33,182 nucleotides of DNA from NCBI RefSeq assembly GCF_001936595.1, contig NZ_MLBG01000044.1, positions 1-33,182 of the forward strand, given 5' to 3'. Below the pieces are notes generated by a model. It was not told the origin of the DNA, made no database searches, and worked only from the letters and a program-made list of their open reading frames with translations. The translations under genes and the position numbers were made by a program. Of this stretch, positions 1-7,034 are shown in pieces. Numbering within the stretch: position 1 is the first letter of the stretch; each line of letters opens with the position of its first letter. The DNA is from Desulfovibrio sp. DV (GTDB taxonomy: Bacteria; Desulfobacterota; Desulfovibrionia; Desulfovibrionales; Desulfovibrionaceae).

Positions 1-242
1 GCCCCATCCGCTGTCTGGATCATGGAGATGGCATCGTTAGCGTTCCTGATCCCCTGGTTCATGGTGGCGACATCGGATCGCATCAACTCTCGGACAGCGA
101 GTCCGGCAGCGTCGTCGGCAGAGGAATTGATCCGCAGCCCAGACGACAGCCGCTGGATCGACGTACTCAGCGCCCCATAGTGGGCTGACAAATTTCTGGC
201 GGAGTTCATCGCCATGAGGTTGTGGTTTATGACCAATGCCAT
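1..242 (-). CDS. Flagellin, N-terminal part (gene runs off the left edge)
   Basis: About 80 codons are visible on the minus strand, starting at the ATG complementary to 240-242. The reverse complement reads as a flagellin D0/D1 start: an INHNLMAMNSARNLS-like opening, then RLSSGLRIN, DDAAGLAVRELMRSD, and an ANDAISMIQTADG segment at the window edge. Flagellins are secreted through the flagellar export channel and polymerise into the filament, and this N-terminal helix packs in the filament core. An AAGGAG ribosome-binding site lies about 10 bases upstream of the ATG. The gene diverges from the XRE regulator at 456. The same arrangement, inverted, occurs at 29333-31916. Over a roughly 40-base stretch the two flagellin genes look about 80% identical by eye, so they are paralogues. 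The variable middle and C-terminus are outside the window. Confidence 0.93.
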   Translation of the reverse strand, partial: MALVINHNLMAMNSARNLSAHYGALSTSIQRLSSGLRINSSADDAAGLAVRELMRSDVATMNQGIRNANDAISMIQTADG

Positions 243-455
243 GGGGAGGCATCTCCTTCCTTGTTCAGCGGGTATTTCCCGTCATTTCCCGGAATTATTT
301 TCCGGTGGCCCGGGGCCTGAACTGCCAGAAATCAAGGTTCAGGCGGAAAAATTGGCATAAAATAAAGTTTACTTGTTAATATCTAGCAAATTACATACCT
401 AACTTTCTTATAAGAACGACACGCTAGCCCTAAACTGTCCGAAAAGGACGGTTCC
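243..455. promoter_or_regulatory. Divergent intergenic region between flagellin and XRE gene, with inverted repeats
   Basis: The 213-base gap must hold the promoters of both divergent genes. It contains two perfect inverted repeats: CCGGAA/TTCCGG (289-294 with 300-305, 5-base spacer) and GCCTGAAC/GTTCAGGC (315-322 with 337-344, 14-base spacer). Either could be a regulator-binding site or an mRNA hairpin in the flagellin leader. An A+T-rich stretch follows at 350-420, suitable for the XRE promoter. I see no convincing sigma-54 or sigma-28 consensus and do not assign one. Confidence 0.5.
435..451 (+). promoter_or_regulatory. Hairpin or operator over the ribosome-binding site of the XRE gene
   Basis: CTGTCC (435-440) can pair with GGACGG (446-451) across a GAAAA loop, with one G-U pair. 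The 3' arm contains the AAGGA ribosome-binding sequence of the XRE gene, whose ATG is at 456. The element could hide the ribosome-binding site in mRNA or be an operator for autoregulation. A comparable hairpin covers the ribosome-binding site of the second XRE gene at 29681-29709. Confidence 0.45.
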
Positions 456-782
456 ATGGGCGAGATTCTTAAGGTTTTCGGGAAACGAATCCGGGCATTG
501 CGGCGGGCAAAGGACATGACCCAGGAGCAGCTTGCGGAGCGGGCGGGGCTGTCCCTCCAAAGCGTTGGGGAAATCGAACGGGGCAGGGGGAATCCGACCT
601 TGGTGAATATCGAAAGATTATCTGCCGCACTCGAGGAAGATTTGGCATCCCTCTTTGATCTCGGGGATGTCGGCATGACGCGGGAGCAGGTGCAGAAAGA
701 ACTTCTGGAGTTGCTGGCCGGGGCCAGTGAAGAGCAAGTGCGAGCGATCCTGGCCATGGCCCGGGTGCTAATCCAGAAGTGA
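456..782 (+). CDS. XRE-family helix-turn-helix regulator, flagellin-linked copy 1
   Basis: This 108-aa protein has a Cro/C1-type helix-turn-helix at about residues 8-62 (MTQEQLAERAGLS, then VGEIERGRGNPTLVNIERLS). A short helical tail (about 72-108) is probably for dimerisation. It would bind DNA as a cytoplasmic dimer. The ATG at 456 is preceded by AAGGA. The protein is clearly related to the 113-aa XRE protein at 29333-29674: both carry VGEIERG.GNPTL and a helical C-terminus of similar length. Both are transcribed away from a flagellin gene. That conserved pairing suggests control of the adjacent flagellin, autoregulation, or both, but no target is proven. It could instead be a phage-type repressor that happens to lie here. 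Confidence 0.88.
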   Translation: MGEILKVFGKRIRALRRAKDMTQEQLAERAGLSLQSVGEIERGRGNPTLVNIERLSAALEEDLASLFDLGDVGMTREQVQKELLELLAGASEEQVRAILAMARVLIQK

Positions 783-805
783 CCTGGGCTTTCCCGCGTC
801 ACCGT

Positions 806-1195
806 TCAATCGTCCTCAGGCAGCATGATCGTCAGAACTGGTTCCGCGCTGTCGCCAGGGCCGATATGGGCAATGACCTCGACTGTCTCCGAATGTCCTG
901 GGGACATGAGGAAGCTCACCTTGAAATAGACCCTGTCCGAGTTGCCCGCTCTTTTGGCTGCGAACAGCGCCAGCGTCAGCAGATCGTGGAGCCTGCCCGT
1001 CACGGACTGACCCTCGCCAGCCAGCCCGGCTGGTGGTTCTATATAATGATGGTATAGGTTGTCGGTGACCACGGTGGGCAGTTTGAAGCCGGTGGCTTTC
1101 GCCTGCTCGGTGACGTCAATGAGGACTCCGTCTGCAATCGCCTGTTCCCTGGTGTAGCTGTAGATGACGTTTCCAAAAGCTTTATCGTTCGGCAT
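806..1195 (-). CDS. DUF6573-like protein of plasmid/phage type
   Basis: From the ATG at 1195 the protein is 129 aa. Its opening, FGNVIYSYTREQAIADGVLIDVTEQA, followed by GFKLPTVVTDNLYHHYIEPP and a TGRLHDLLTLALFA segment, matches what I remember of DUF6573, a small family common on plasmids, phages and integrative elements with no known biochemical role. An in-frame ATG at 1207 would add four residues; I prefer 1195 because AGGATGG lies just upstream of it and family members usually start a few residues before FG. The start overlaps the end of the upstream 75-aa ORF, so the two are probably translationally coupled. No catalytic motif is visible. Confidence 0.7.
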   Translation of the reverse strand: MPNDKAFGNVIYSYTREQAIADGVLIDVTEQAKATGFKLPTVVTDNLYHHYIEPPAGLAGEGQSVTGRLHDLLTLALFAAKRAGNSDRVYFKVSFLMSPGHSETVEVIAHIGPGDSAEPVLTIMLPEDD

Positions 1196-1409
1196 TGTCA
1201 GGACCATCCTGGTTTGAGTTCAGCAAGTTTTCAAGTTTCTTGCGAAAGTTCCCTGTAAGTTCGAGACCAATTTCGGCATAGCTACGGAGTATCGCTCCAT
1301 CGACTTCGATGGCGGTGGTGTCCATGATCTTGAAAAGTTGCTCAATTGGTCGGAATGCGCTGGTGATTGCTGATTTTAGGTCCAGATTTTCGAGGTCTTG
1401 TGGTTCCAT
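1182..1409 (-). CDS. Small acidic hypothetical protein, 75 aa
   Basis: I do not recognise this protein. It begins MEPQDLENLDLKSAI and is mostly predicted helix, with an IEQLFKIMDTTAIEVDG core and an acidic, asparagine-rich tail. The start is supported by AAGGA six bases before the ATG. Its 3' end overlaps the start of the DUF6573-like gene by 14 bases, which supports a two-gene minus-strand operon. The upstream region holds one copy of a repeat that recurs after the acetoacetate decarboxylase gene. Confidence 0.6.
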   Translation of the reverse strand: MEPQDLENLDLKSAITSAFRPIEQLFKIMDTTAIEVDGAILRSYAEIGLELTGNFRKKLENLLNSNQDGPDNAER

Positions 1410-1846
1410 AGGGTATCCTTCTGGGGCTGCACTACAGAGGCAGTTTTGGGGAAGGATATCCTGGAGCAGGGAAGGCGGTCACGGGGACTTGTATAGGGTG
1501 GAATTGTTTTGGGAATAGCCCTATGGAAATCGGACGTTGGGCCGGGGCTGTGATTTCTCGAGGTTTCGGGACTGCCGGGGTAAGGGGGAAGACTATGGAA
1601 AAAACAAGAGAGTCCCTGTCCGAGTGATGTCGTGGGATGTCCGAGATGGCAGTAGTTTTTTAAAGAATATAATATACGGGTTTTTATGTCTAAAGATGAA
1701 TATGAAATTTGGCTAGACAGCAAGGGCTTGCAATGAATTGACGATATAGTTATGTTCAGGCCAAATTATACATTTACTTCGTGCTCTTTTGTTTGAGGAT
1801 GTGGTTTATTGGGTTTCATGCCAAAACCAACCTTTATGAGGGTGCC
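1410..1846. other. Non-coding stretch with one copy of a direct repeat
   Basis: I see no credible gene in these 437 bases. Open frames here are short and their codon use is unconvincing. The stretch holds the first copy of an imperfect repeat (about 1466-1612), then an A+T-rich segment (1640-1780) that could carry the promoter of the decarboxylase gene. Confidence 0.6.
1466..1612 (+). repeat. Imperfect direct repeat A, copy 1
   Basis: This segment and 2632-2765 share a colinear series of matches: GGTCACGGG, GGGAATAGCCCTATG, AAATCGGAC, TTGGGCCG, GGTTTCGGG, CTGCCGGG and a GGGGAAG...GGAAAAA end, with small indels. Both copies are in the same orientation and bracket the acetoacetate decarboxylase gene. 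The unit is about 130-145 bases, does not look coding, and has no obvious terminal inverted repeats. Confidence 0.75.
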
Positions 1847-2590
1847 ATGAAAATCGATGACATCTTGAAAAAGAATACAACGCCCCTGTGCGCACCGGCC
1901 TATGCTCCCGGACGGCATCATTTTTACAACCGGGAATACTTGAATGTCGTGTATGAGACGGATCCTGAAGCTTTGCGGGAGATCGTTCCGGAGCCGCTTG
2001 AAATAGAGGGAAATACAGTCAGATTTGAATTCATCATGATGCCGGATTCGACCGGCCTTGGTAATTATACGGAAAGCGGCCAAGCGATCTCGGTGAGTTT
2101 TAATGGCGAAAAGGGCGACTATCTGAGCGCCATGTACGTCAGTAGTGTCGGGGCGATCTCGTCCGGGCGCGAGACCAGCGCCTACCCTAAAAAGGCGGGT
2201 CATTCCTCGCTGATAGTTGATGGCGACACCCTTGTCGGTACGTTGGATTACGGTTCCCTGCGCATCGCCACGGCGACCATGGGTTATAAGTGGCAGCGCC
2301 TGTCCGAAGCAGAAGCGGTAGGCGTCATCAGTCGGCCGACATTCATGCTCAAGATACAGCATGGGTTGCAGGGCGAGCTGGAAAAGTGCCTGTTGACGCG
2401 GATGCCGCCGCTTCGGGACCTAGTCGTCAAGTGGGCCTGGACCGGACCGGCGAGGCTTCAACTGTTCGAGCATGCTCTTGCTCCGGTGGCAGACTTGCCC
2501 GTCAGGCGTATTGTCTCGGCCAGCCATATCCTTACCGATTTGAATTTGGAGCCTGTCACTCCGGTCTTCGATTATCTGCAACAGAGGTAG
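1847..2590 (+). CDS. adc: Acetoacetate decarboxylase
   Basis: This 247-aa cytoplasmic enzyme should convert acetoacetate to acetone and CO2. The diagnostic segment SSGRETSAYPKKAG is present; from the chosen start its two lysines are K115 and K116, the same numbers as the Schiff-base lysine and its pKa-lowering neighbour in the clostridial enzyme. Length is normal for the family. An in-frame ATG 22 codons upstream (1781) is unlikely: the extra residues do not look like the family, whereas ATG 1847 has GAGGGTG five bases before it. No CoA-transferase or other solvent-pathway gene is nearby, so this is a lone cargo gene. It is flanked on both sides by the same imperfect repeat. Confidence 0.93.
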   Translation: MKIDDILKKNTTPLCAPAYAPGRHHFYNREYLNVVYETDPEALREIVPEPLEIEGNTVRFEFIMMPDSTGLGNYTESGQAISVSFNGEKGDYLSAMYVSSVGAISSGRETSAYPKKAGHSSLIVDGDTLVGTLDYGSLRIATATMGYKWQRLSEAEAVGVISRPTFMLKIQHGLQGELEKCLLTRMPPLRDLVVKWAWTGPARLQLFEHALAPVADLPVRRIVSASHILTDLNLEPVTPVFDYLQQR

Positions 2591-2888
2591 CGCATCTGGC
2601 TTCACTGGGGATATTTGGTGAAGGCTATCCTGGGCCGGAGGGGTGGTCACGGGAGCTTGGGGGATTTGGGGAATAGCCCTATGAAAATCGGACATTGGGC
2701 CGAGGCTGGGAATCCCTGCGGTTTCGGGGCTGCCGGGCCAAAGGGGAAGGCCCAGCTGGAAAAACCCCAGGACGGGGCCGGTAGAGAGCAGGGGAGGGGT
2801 GTCCGAGGGAATGGGCTGGCCCGGGGCAGGGGAGTCGGGGCTGGAATGTGTTCTAAAAGAAACTAGCGATATCCTAGGACGTTGTGCG
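2591..2888. other. Non-coding stretch after the decarboxylase gene, containing repeat A copy 2
   Basis: G-rich non-coding DNA. Most of it is the second copy of repeat A (2632-2765) and a purine-rich extension (2766-2850). The long frames over it are artefacts of the low stop-codon density. Confidence 0.6.
2632..2765 (+). repeat. Imperfect direct repeat A, copy 2
   Basis: Same-orientation partner of 1466-1612 (shared blocks are listed there). It begins 42 bases after the decarboxylase stop codon. A matching copy lies before the gene, so recombination between the two would delete or circularise the decarboxylase unit. Confidence 0.75.
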
Positions 2889-2911
2889 ATGCAGGTAGCT
2901 GCATTTTTTTA
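2889..2911 (+). terminator. Intrinsic terminator
   Basis: ATGCAG (2889-2894) pairs with CTGCAT (2899-2904) across a four-base loop, followed by a run of seven T and further A/T bases. It would end plus-strand transcripts from the decarboxylase cassette before the MucR-type gene. The 240 bases beyond it, up to 3149, are A+T-rich non-coding DNA that probably holds the next promoter. Confidence 0.75.
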
Positions 2912-3149
2912 TTTATTCGTATTCGTAGATGAAAATAAGCTATTTTTCTTTTCTGGAGCTGATTTGAGGGGCAATTGCTCTCGCTTTGGAGTTGATGACT
3001 CGTGTTTTCTTACAAATCTTTCGTAATCGAATAAATATAATTTCTGCTGATTCGCAAAAGATGAGAGAGTGTGTTTGGACCAGATTGACAAGATTATGTG
3101 CGGAGGCTATCTGCCCGTGAAACATCACCTGAAAAATAAGGAGACTCTC

Positions 3150-3671
3150 ATGGTCGATAAGGAAATTTGGGCGGAAGCGTTGAATTTGGCGAAAGATCAG
3201 CTCCGCCATGGAAAAGTTCATTTCAGTGAACTCGAAGTGGTTACAACGAGCATTTACGAAAAACTTATTTCCCTGAAATGTGGACCGATCATTGATGTTG
3301 TGGCAGAGCCAATGAAGCAAATTGAAGAGCAGCGCCACAGTAAGACTAAGAAAGCTGTCAAGTGTGCTGTCTGTGGTGTAGAGTTTAAAGTTTTAGGTTC
3401 GAAGCATCTTGATTCTCATGGTCTTACCCGTGAACAGTATATGGAAAAATTTGGTGTGTCTAAAAAAGACATGTCCATTAAAATTGCTAGGAAAACTACA
3501 ACGGGTGAAGACAACCCCTTGAAGCAAATGCAAATGATTATGAAAGAGTTTGGTATAAAGCGGAGTGAGGTTAAGAAGTTCGTCATCGACAAGGGCTTCG
3601 ATGGTTTGAAAAGTCTTGCCTCAACTGCTAAAGAGAAGAATGTTGGCATTGTTGAGTTGCTGAAGAAGTAG
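3150..3671 (+). CDS. MucR/Ros-type zinc-finger transcriptional regulator
   Basis: From the ATG at 3150 the protein is 173 aa. It carries the prokaryotic zinc-finger signature of the Ros/MucR family at residues 70-103: C72-x2-C75, then H86-x3-H90, followed by GLTREQYMEKFGV, which matches the family's LT.EEYR.KFGL segment. These proteins bind A+T-rich DNA in the cytoplasm. The C-terminal 60 residues are lysine-rich and helical and go beyond the usual family core. The in-frame ATG at 3069 is rejected because AAGGAG sits seven bases before 3150. A strong terminator follows the stop codon, so the gene is probably monocistronic. Its targets are unknown; it could act on the A+T-rich cargo genes of this island. 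Confidence 0.85.
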   Translation: MVDKEIWAEALNLAKDQLRHGKVHFSELEVVTTSIYEKLISLKCGPIIDVVAEPMKQIEEQRHSKTKKAVKCAVCGVEFKVLGSKHLDSHGLTREQYMEKFGVSKKDMSIKIARKTTTGEDNPLKQMQMIMKEFGIKRSEVKKFVIDKGFDGLKSLASTAKEKNVGIVELLKK

Positions 3672-3723
3672 CCCTGCCACCTCGTTCGCTTAAATCTGGT
3701 GTGATCCCAGAGAGCTCTATGAA

Positions 3724-3775
3724 AAGGCCCACGTCGTCCAGGGAAATTGGTTGGCGTGGGTCTTTATTTGTTTTT
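3724..3775 (+). terminator. Intrinsic terminator, copy 1 of a duplicated element
   Basis: AAGGCCCACG (3724-3733) pairs with CGTGGGTCTT (3755-3764), with one G-U pair, and a T-rich tail follows. The loop contains a small CCA/TGG pairing. An almost identical element, including the loop, lies at 5840-5886. It ends the MucR-type gene and precedes the membrane-protein unit. Confidence 0.85.
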
Positions 3776-3866
3776 GAAATGGAGATATTGAACTCATAAT
3801 TTCCCCAAGGGGTAGCTCTATGGGAAATGACTTTTCGAAGGTTGCTCCTTCGTATGGGGGGATTGG

Positions 3867-5006
3867 ATGGCGATGAAATCGTTCGGCTATGACTTTTTAA
3901 AGAGAAATATCCTCAATATTATTTTAACAATCGGTGTTCCGTTGTCGCTATGGTTTTATTTTCAGAGAGATATAAAAGAGATTACGATAACCTATGAATC
4001 AAACACACCTGTTGTCTCTGTAAATAATAGCTTGTCTCAGGGGATTTCAATATCTTACAACTCCATTCCGATTGAATCGATGAATGTTTTAACGTTTTTG
4101 GTTAGTAATTCAGGGAATAGGCCAATTGAAAAAAGCAGCTATGATAAGCCAGTGAGTATAATATTTAATAATGAAACTCCAGACAACCCTATTATAACAA
4201 AGAAATTGCCTGAGCAATTAGACCCTATACTTTCCTTAGATAAACAAAGCGAACTAAAAATTTCTCCTTTGCTTTTGAATCCCGGAGACTGCTTTGAATT
4301 TAGAATTTCTCTTGTTAATGCTAAGTCGCAAAAACCAAGCTTTAAGGTTGACGGTAGAATTGTTGGCGTCCCACGTATAATAATTAAAGATAACTCAGAT
4401 AGTAAAAGTATTTTTAGTGTTTTTAGCACGATTTATCTGAACGTAGCTATTTCTATGGTTGCTCTTTTAATTACTATGGCATCTGGCGTTAAAGTTTTAA
4501 TGAATTTTTTGAAGTATAATATTAGCAAAAATGCAATTGAAAAAACAATTATCGCTGGAAAAAATATTAATATAACACCAGAAATTAGAAGCTATTCAAA
4601 AAATCTTGCAGAGAGACTGAATATTCAGCGATATGACGTTAAAAGTAACTTATTGATGTTAAGAATTAAGATTGAAGATTTAGTCAATGAATTGGTTAGA
4701 ATGCATGGAGGAGATAGTGGTAAGAAGTCTTATTCGATTGCTGCAAAAATCCGTAATCTAGCTCAAAAAGAAGTGGTCCCCTATGAGATGGTTTCTGCTA
4801 TAAACGATATTCTCCCTGCAATAAACGGTGAGCTTCATAATAACTTTTCGTATATAAATAACACTTCGTTTGAAACAATTCAGGAAATAGCTTTAAATGT
4901 TGTAAGTGTTTTGGAATCTAAACTTTTGTCCGCCAATGAGTCTAGGAAGATATCCTCATCGATTTGTTTAGACGATAAAAATATAAGCAATAATAAGTAT
5001 GATTAA
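3867..5006 (+). CDS. Two-helix membrane protein with an extracytoplasmic-type beta domain
   Basis: This 379-aa protein has two hydrophobic helices, at about residues 14-31 and 187-208. Between them is a beta-rich domain (36-175) with ITITYESNTPVVSVNN, a VSNSGNRPI motif, LLLNPGD and a VDGRIVGV end. I recall this combination from a widespread but uncharacterised family of bacterial membrane proteins. The C-terminal part (215-360) is helical, with a MLRIKIEDLVNEL segment resembling HEPN/DUF4145-like helices, though that link is weak. The first Met is chosen because GGGGGGA lies five bases upstream. The gene is notably A+T-rich and lies between two nearly identical terminators in a defence island, so a sensor or effector role in defence is possible but unproven. 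Confidence 0.75.
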   Translation: MAMKSFGYDFLKRNILNIILTIGVPLSLWFYFQRDIKEITITYESNTPVVSVNNSLSQGISISYNSIPIESMNVLTFLVSNSGNRPIEKSSYDKPVSIIFNNETPDNPIITKKLPEQLDPILSLDKQSELKISPLLLNPGDCFEFRISLVNAKSQKPSFKVDGRIVGVPRIIIKDNSDSKSIFSVFSTIYLNVAISMVALLITMASGVKVLMNFLKYNISKNAIEKTIIAGKNINITPEIRSYSKNLAERLNIQRYDVKSNLLMLRIKIEDLVNELVRMHGGDSGKKSYSIAAKIRNLAQKEVVPYEMVSAINDILPAINGELHNNFSYINNTSFETIQEIALNVVSVLESKLLSANESRKISSSICLDDKNISNNKYD

Positions 5007-5221
5007 ATTTAGGAAGGTTAATCGTGTTCGTAAAGATGGGTTGGGTTTGTTCCTGAAATGTTTCGCAAAAATGCCCCGTGTTTTTTAAGGAAAGTTGTTG
5101 GCTATGGTCTTTCTGTGTTTTAAAGGAAGTAGCATAGATTATTTACAGGAAAGTAATATCGGAATTGTCTGTGTAGTTTTAGATCTAAAGGTAATCGTCC
5201 GAGATACTGGTAGGGAATGTT
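5007..5221. other. Short intergenic region, nothing recognised
   Basis: A+T-rich, no credible gene, and no terminator with a clear T tail. It may hold a promoter for the 147-aa gene. Confidence 0.4.
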
Positions 5222-5665
5222 ATGGGTGATAAAATTGAAATACCAGTTAATATTTTTCTAGACATGTTTAATTCTATCGCCGATCCTTGTGTTAAAGACA
5301 ATGTTGTGAATCACCTGAAAACGGTAGCAGATGAAGCGCCTAGAGCGCATATTCTACGGAGTCTTTATCTTGATAAAAACGGGTGCTTATGTTTTGATGA
5401 TGACTTGTATTGGGAGTCTATATATCACGGCAAGGTTGGAACATATGCAAAAGCCTTCAAAGAAAAATTTGATAAGTTATTTGAAGAAGCAGAGATGTTA
5501 AAGCACATGAGAGAAAGCCGCGAAGAACGGGAAAGTATATGTTCGCACAAAAGTCATATGAAGAGAATTGTTCCAATCTCTACCGAGTTTCGGAAAGAAG
5601 AAGCAGAAGCTTTGCGATCAATGAAAACGTTACTGAAATCTAAAGTTTTCAAACTGGATAAATGA
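5222..5665 (+). CDS. Hypothetical protein, 147 aa
   Basis: I do not recognise this protein. It opens MGDKIEIPVNIFLDMFNSIADP. The middle has DKNGCLCFDDDLYWESIYHGKVG, and the C-terminal half (about 80-147) is a long, highly charged and probably coiled-coil helix rich in Glu, Lys and Arg. There is no signal peptide or membrane segment, so it should be cytoplasmic. A TAGGGA sequence lies upstream of the ATG. It follows the two-helix membrane protein by 215 bases and is closed by the second copy of the duplicated terminator, so the two genes may form one cassette. The heptad-like charge pattern supports it being a real protein. Confidence 0.65.
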   Translation: MGDKIEIPVNIFLDMFNSIADPCVKDNVVNHLKTVADEAPRAHILRSLYLDKNGCLCFDDDLYWESIYHGKVGTYAKAFKEKFDKLFEEAEMLKHMRESREERESICSHKSHMKRIVPISTEFRKEEAEALRSMKTLLKSKVFKLDK

Positions 5666-6041
5666 CTGTATTAATTAACTCCATAGTTGTTCGTTGTTGA
5701 GTGAAGCAATTTCAGCGAGATCATCTTCTCCCCTTTACGGGGGAAATGGAGGGGATAGCTTCACGTTCTCTGCCCCTGAGGCTGAGAAGAGCGTGCTGGA
5801 GAAGAAGTCGTTAGCTCAAAATTTCAAATCCTTGTGTACAAGGCCCACGTCGTCCAGGAAAAATGGTTGGCTTGGGTCTTTTGATTTCTGGAGCTAACCC
5901 ATTTTGATATTTGTGGATCGGGATGGGGATAGTGTCTTCGCGCCAGCAATAATGGCCATCTGGATTTGACCGCTTGACATTCCAGAATATCTGCTTACTC
6001 ATAGAAAATCTTTTTGAAATGAAATTGCCCTAGGAGATCAT
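5666..6041. other. Intergenic region before the CBASS operon
   Basis: These 376 bases hold a C4/G4 inverted repeat near 5730-5745, the second copy of the duplicated terminator (5840-5886), and the leader of the CBASS operon (5890-6041). I see no gene. The CBASS promoter must lie in the last 150 bases, but only a -35-like TTGACA (5974-5979) without a good -10 is visible. Confidence 0.5.
5840..5886 (+). terminator. Intrinsic terminator, copy 2 of a duplicated element
   Basis: AAGGCCCACG (5840-5849) faces CTTGGGTCTT (5871-5880) and a TTTGATTT tail. The stem has one more mismatch than the copy at 3724. The loop, including CGTCCAGG and TGGTTGG, is nearly identical to copy 1, which points to duplication rather than convergence. 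Confidence 0.8.
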
Positions 6042-7034
6042 ATGGCTGACGTCCAAAAATATTTTCTTGAATTCCATGACGCGATAAAATTGAGCAATAT
6101 TGAAGAAAACAAAATATTGCAAGAAAAGCGGGACATATTAATAGGGAACCTCAAGGAAAAATTGCCGGAGGACTTCCCGTCCTTCTCGCAGTTTAATCAA
6201 GGCAGCTATGCCATGAATACAGGAGTTAACCCAAAGGACAGTGACTTCGATATCGATGTGGGAATTGTTTTTGAGTGCTTACGATCTAAGTTTACGCCAG
6301 TAGGACTTAAAAAGAAAATAAGAGATGCACTTGCATACGCGAATAGACAAGTTCTAATTAGACGATCATGTGTGACTGTACAATACATTAAAAGTGGCGA
6401 ACATTGTTATCATGTTGATTTGGCTATTTACGTTAAACGTGAGGAAGACTCTTTCTTTGACCTAGCTAAAGGCAAAGAATTTTCTGAGGAATCTGAAAAA
6501 TATTGGGAACTTTCAGACCCTAAAGGCTTGATTAGTAAAATTCAGGCTGGCTCAACTTCGTGTTTAGAGGCGAAACATACCGCTCAAATGCGTAGGTGTA
6601 TTCGTTATTTGAAGCTTTGGCGTGATCACAAACTCCCAAGTGGAAAACCTGTCAGCATAGCCCTCACATGTGCCGCTCAACAATGGTTCTCTCCAAAAGA
6701 AGATAGATTAGGGAAGGATGACGACCTTGAAGCAATGCTTAATTGGGCTTCTCAGATTCATACCTTTGTCAGTGTCACCAGGAATATTCCGCTTCCTGTT
6801 CAGCCGTACTCTAATCTTTTAGCTGAGTTAACTGAAAATCAACTAAATGGTGTTTGTGATCGCCTTGTAGAACTTAAAAATGCGCTGAAAGAGGCACGTG
6901 CTGAAGATGATCCTGTCGAAGCTTGCAAGAAGCTCATGAAACAATTCGGGAAATGCTTCCCTGTGCCAGAGAAGTCAGAGACAGCCAAAGTCTCTATCAA
7001 AGCGGCTGTCCTACCGTCAGGGACGAGTGCCTAA
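6042..7034 (+). CDS. CBASS cyclic-oligonucleotide synthase (CD-NTase)
   Basis: This 330-aa nucleotidyltransferase makes a cyclic oligonucleotide alarm signal when phage infect. The pol-beta-type active site is visible: GS at 54-55 (NQGSYAMNTG), then D70 and D72 in DFDIDVGIVF, and a third acidic residue D126 in YHVDLAIYV. Length is normal for DncV/CD-NTase proteins. AGGAGAT lies five bases before the ATG. The stop codon overlaps the Cap2 start (TAATG), and the order CD-NTase, Cap2, Cap3, SAVED effector is that of a type II CBASS operon. The protein ends ...SGTSA; a small C-terminal residue fits the family's known use as a Cap2 conjugation substrate. The clade and nucleotide product cannot be told from sequence alone. 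Confidence 0.95.
   Translation: MADVQKYFLEFHDAIKLSNIEENKILQEKRDILIGNLKEKLPEDFPSFSQFNQGSYAMNTGVNPKDSDFDIDVGIVFECLRSKFTPVGLKKKIRDALAYANRQVLIRRSCVTVQYIKSGEHCYHVDLAIYVKREEDSFFDLAKGKEFSEESEKYWELSDPKGLISKIQAGSTSCLEAKHTAQMRRCIRYLKLWRDHKLPSGKPVSIALTCAAQQWFSPKEDRLGKDDDLEAMLNWASQIHTFVSVTRNIPLPVQPYSNLLAELTENQLNGVCDRLVELKNALKEARAEDDPVEACKKLMKQFGKCFPVPEKSETAKVSIKAAVLPSGTSA

Noticed and set aside
1376-1723. Minus-strand frame of 115 codons over repeat A; a similar frame at 2420-2695
   Set aside because: The two share SDFHRAIP because the DNA is repeated, not because a protein is conserved. Both lack ribosome-binding sites and are Pro/Ser-rich.
2290-2676. Plus-strand frame of 128 codons
   Set aside because: It is a shadow of the acetoacetate decarboxylase gene in another frame.
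5811-6002. A 63-codon minus-strand frame before CBASS (starts MSKQIFWNVKRSNPDG)
   Set aside because: No ribosome-binding site, and its second half reads through the duplicated terminator on the opposite strand. It might be a short gene relic, but this cannot be supported.
5974-6002. TTGACA as the -35 box of the CBASS promoter
   Set aside because: At 16-17 bases downstream only TACTCA or ACTCAT is found, a poor -10. I left the promoter unassigned.
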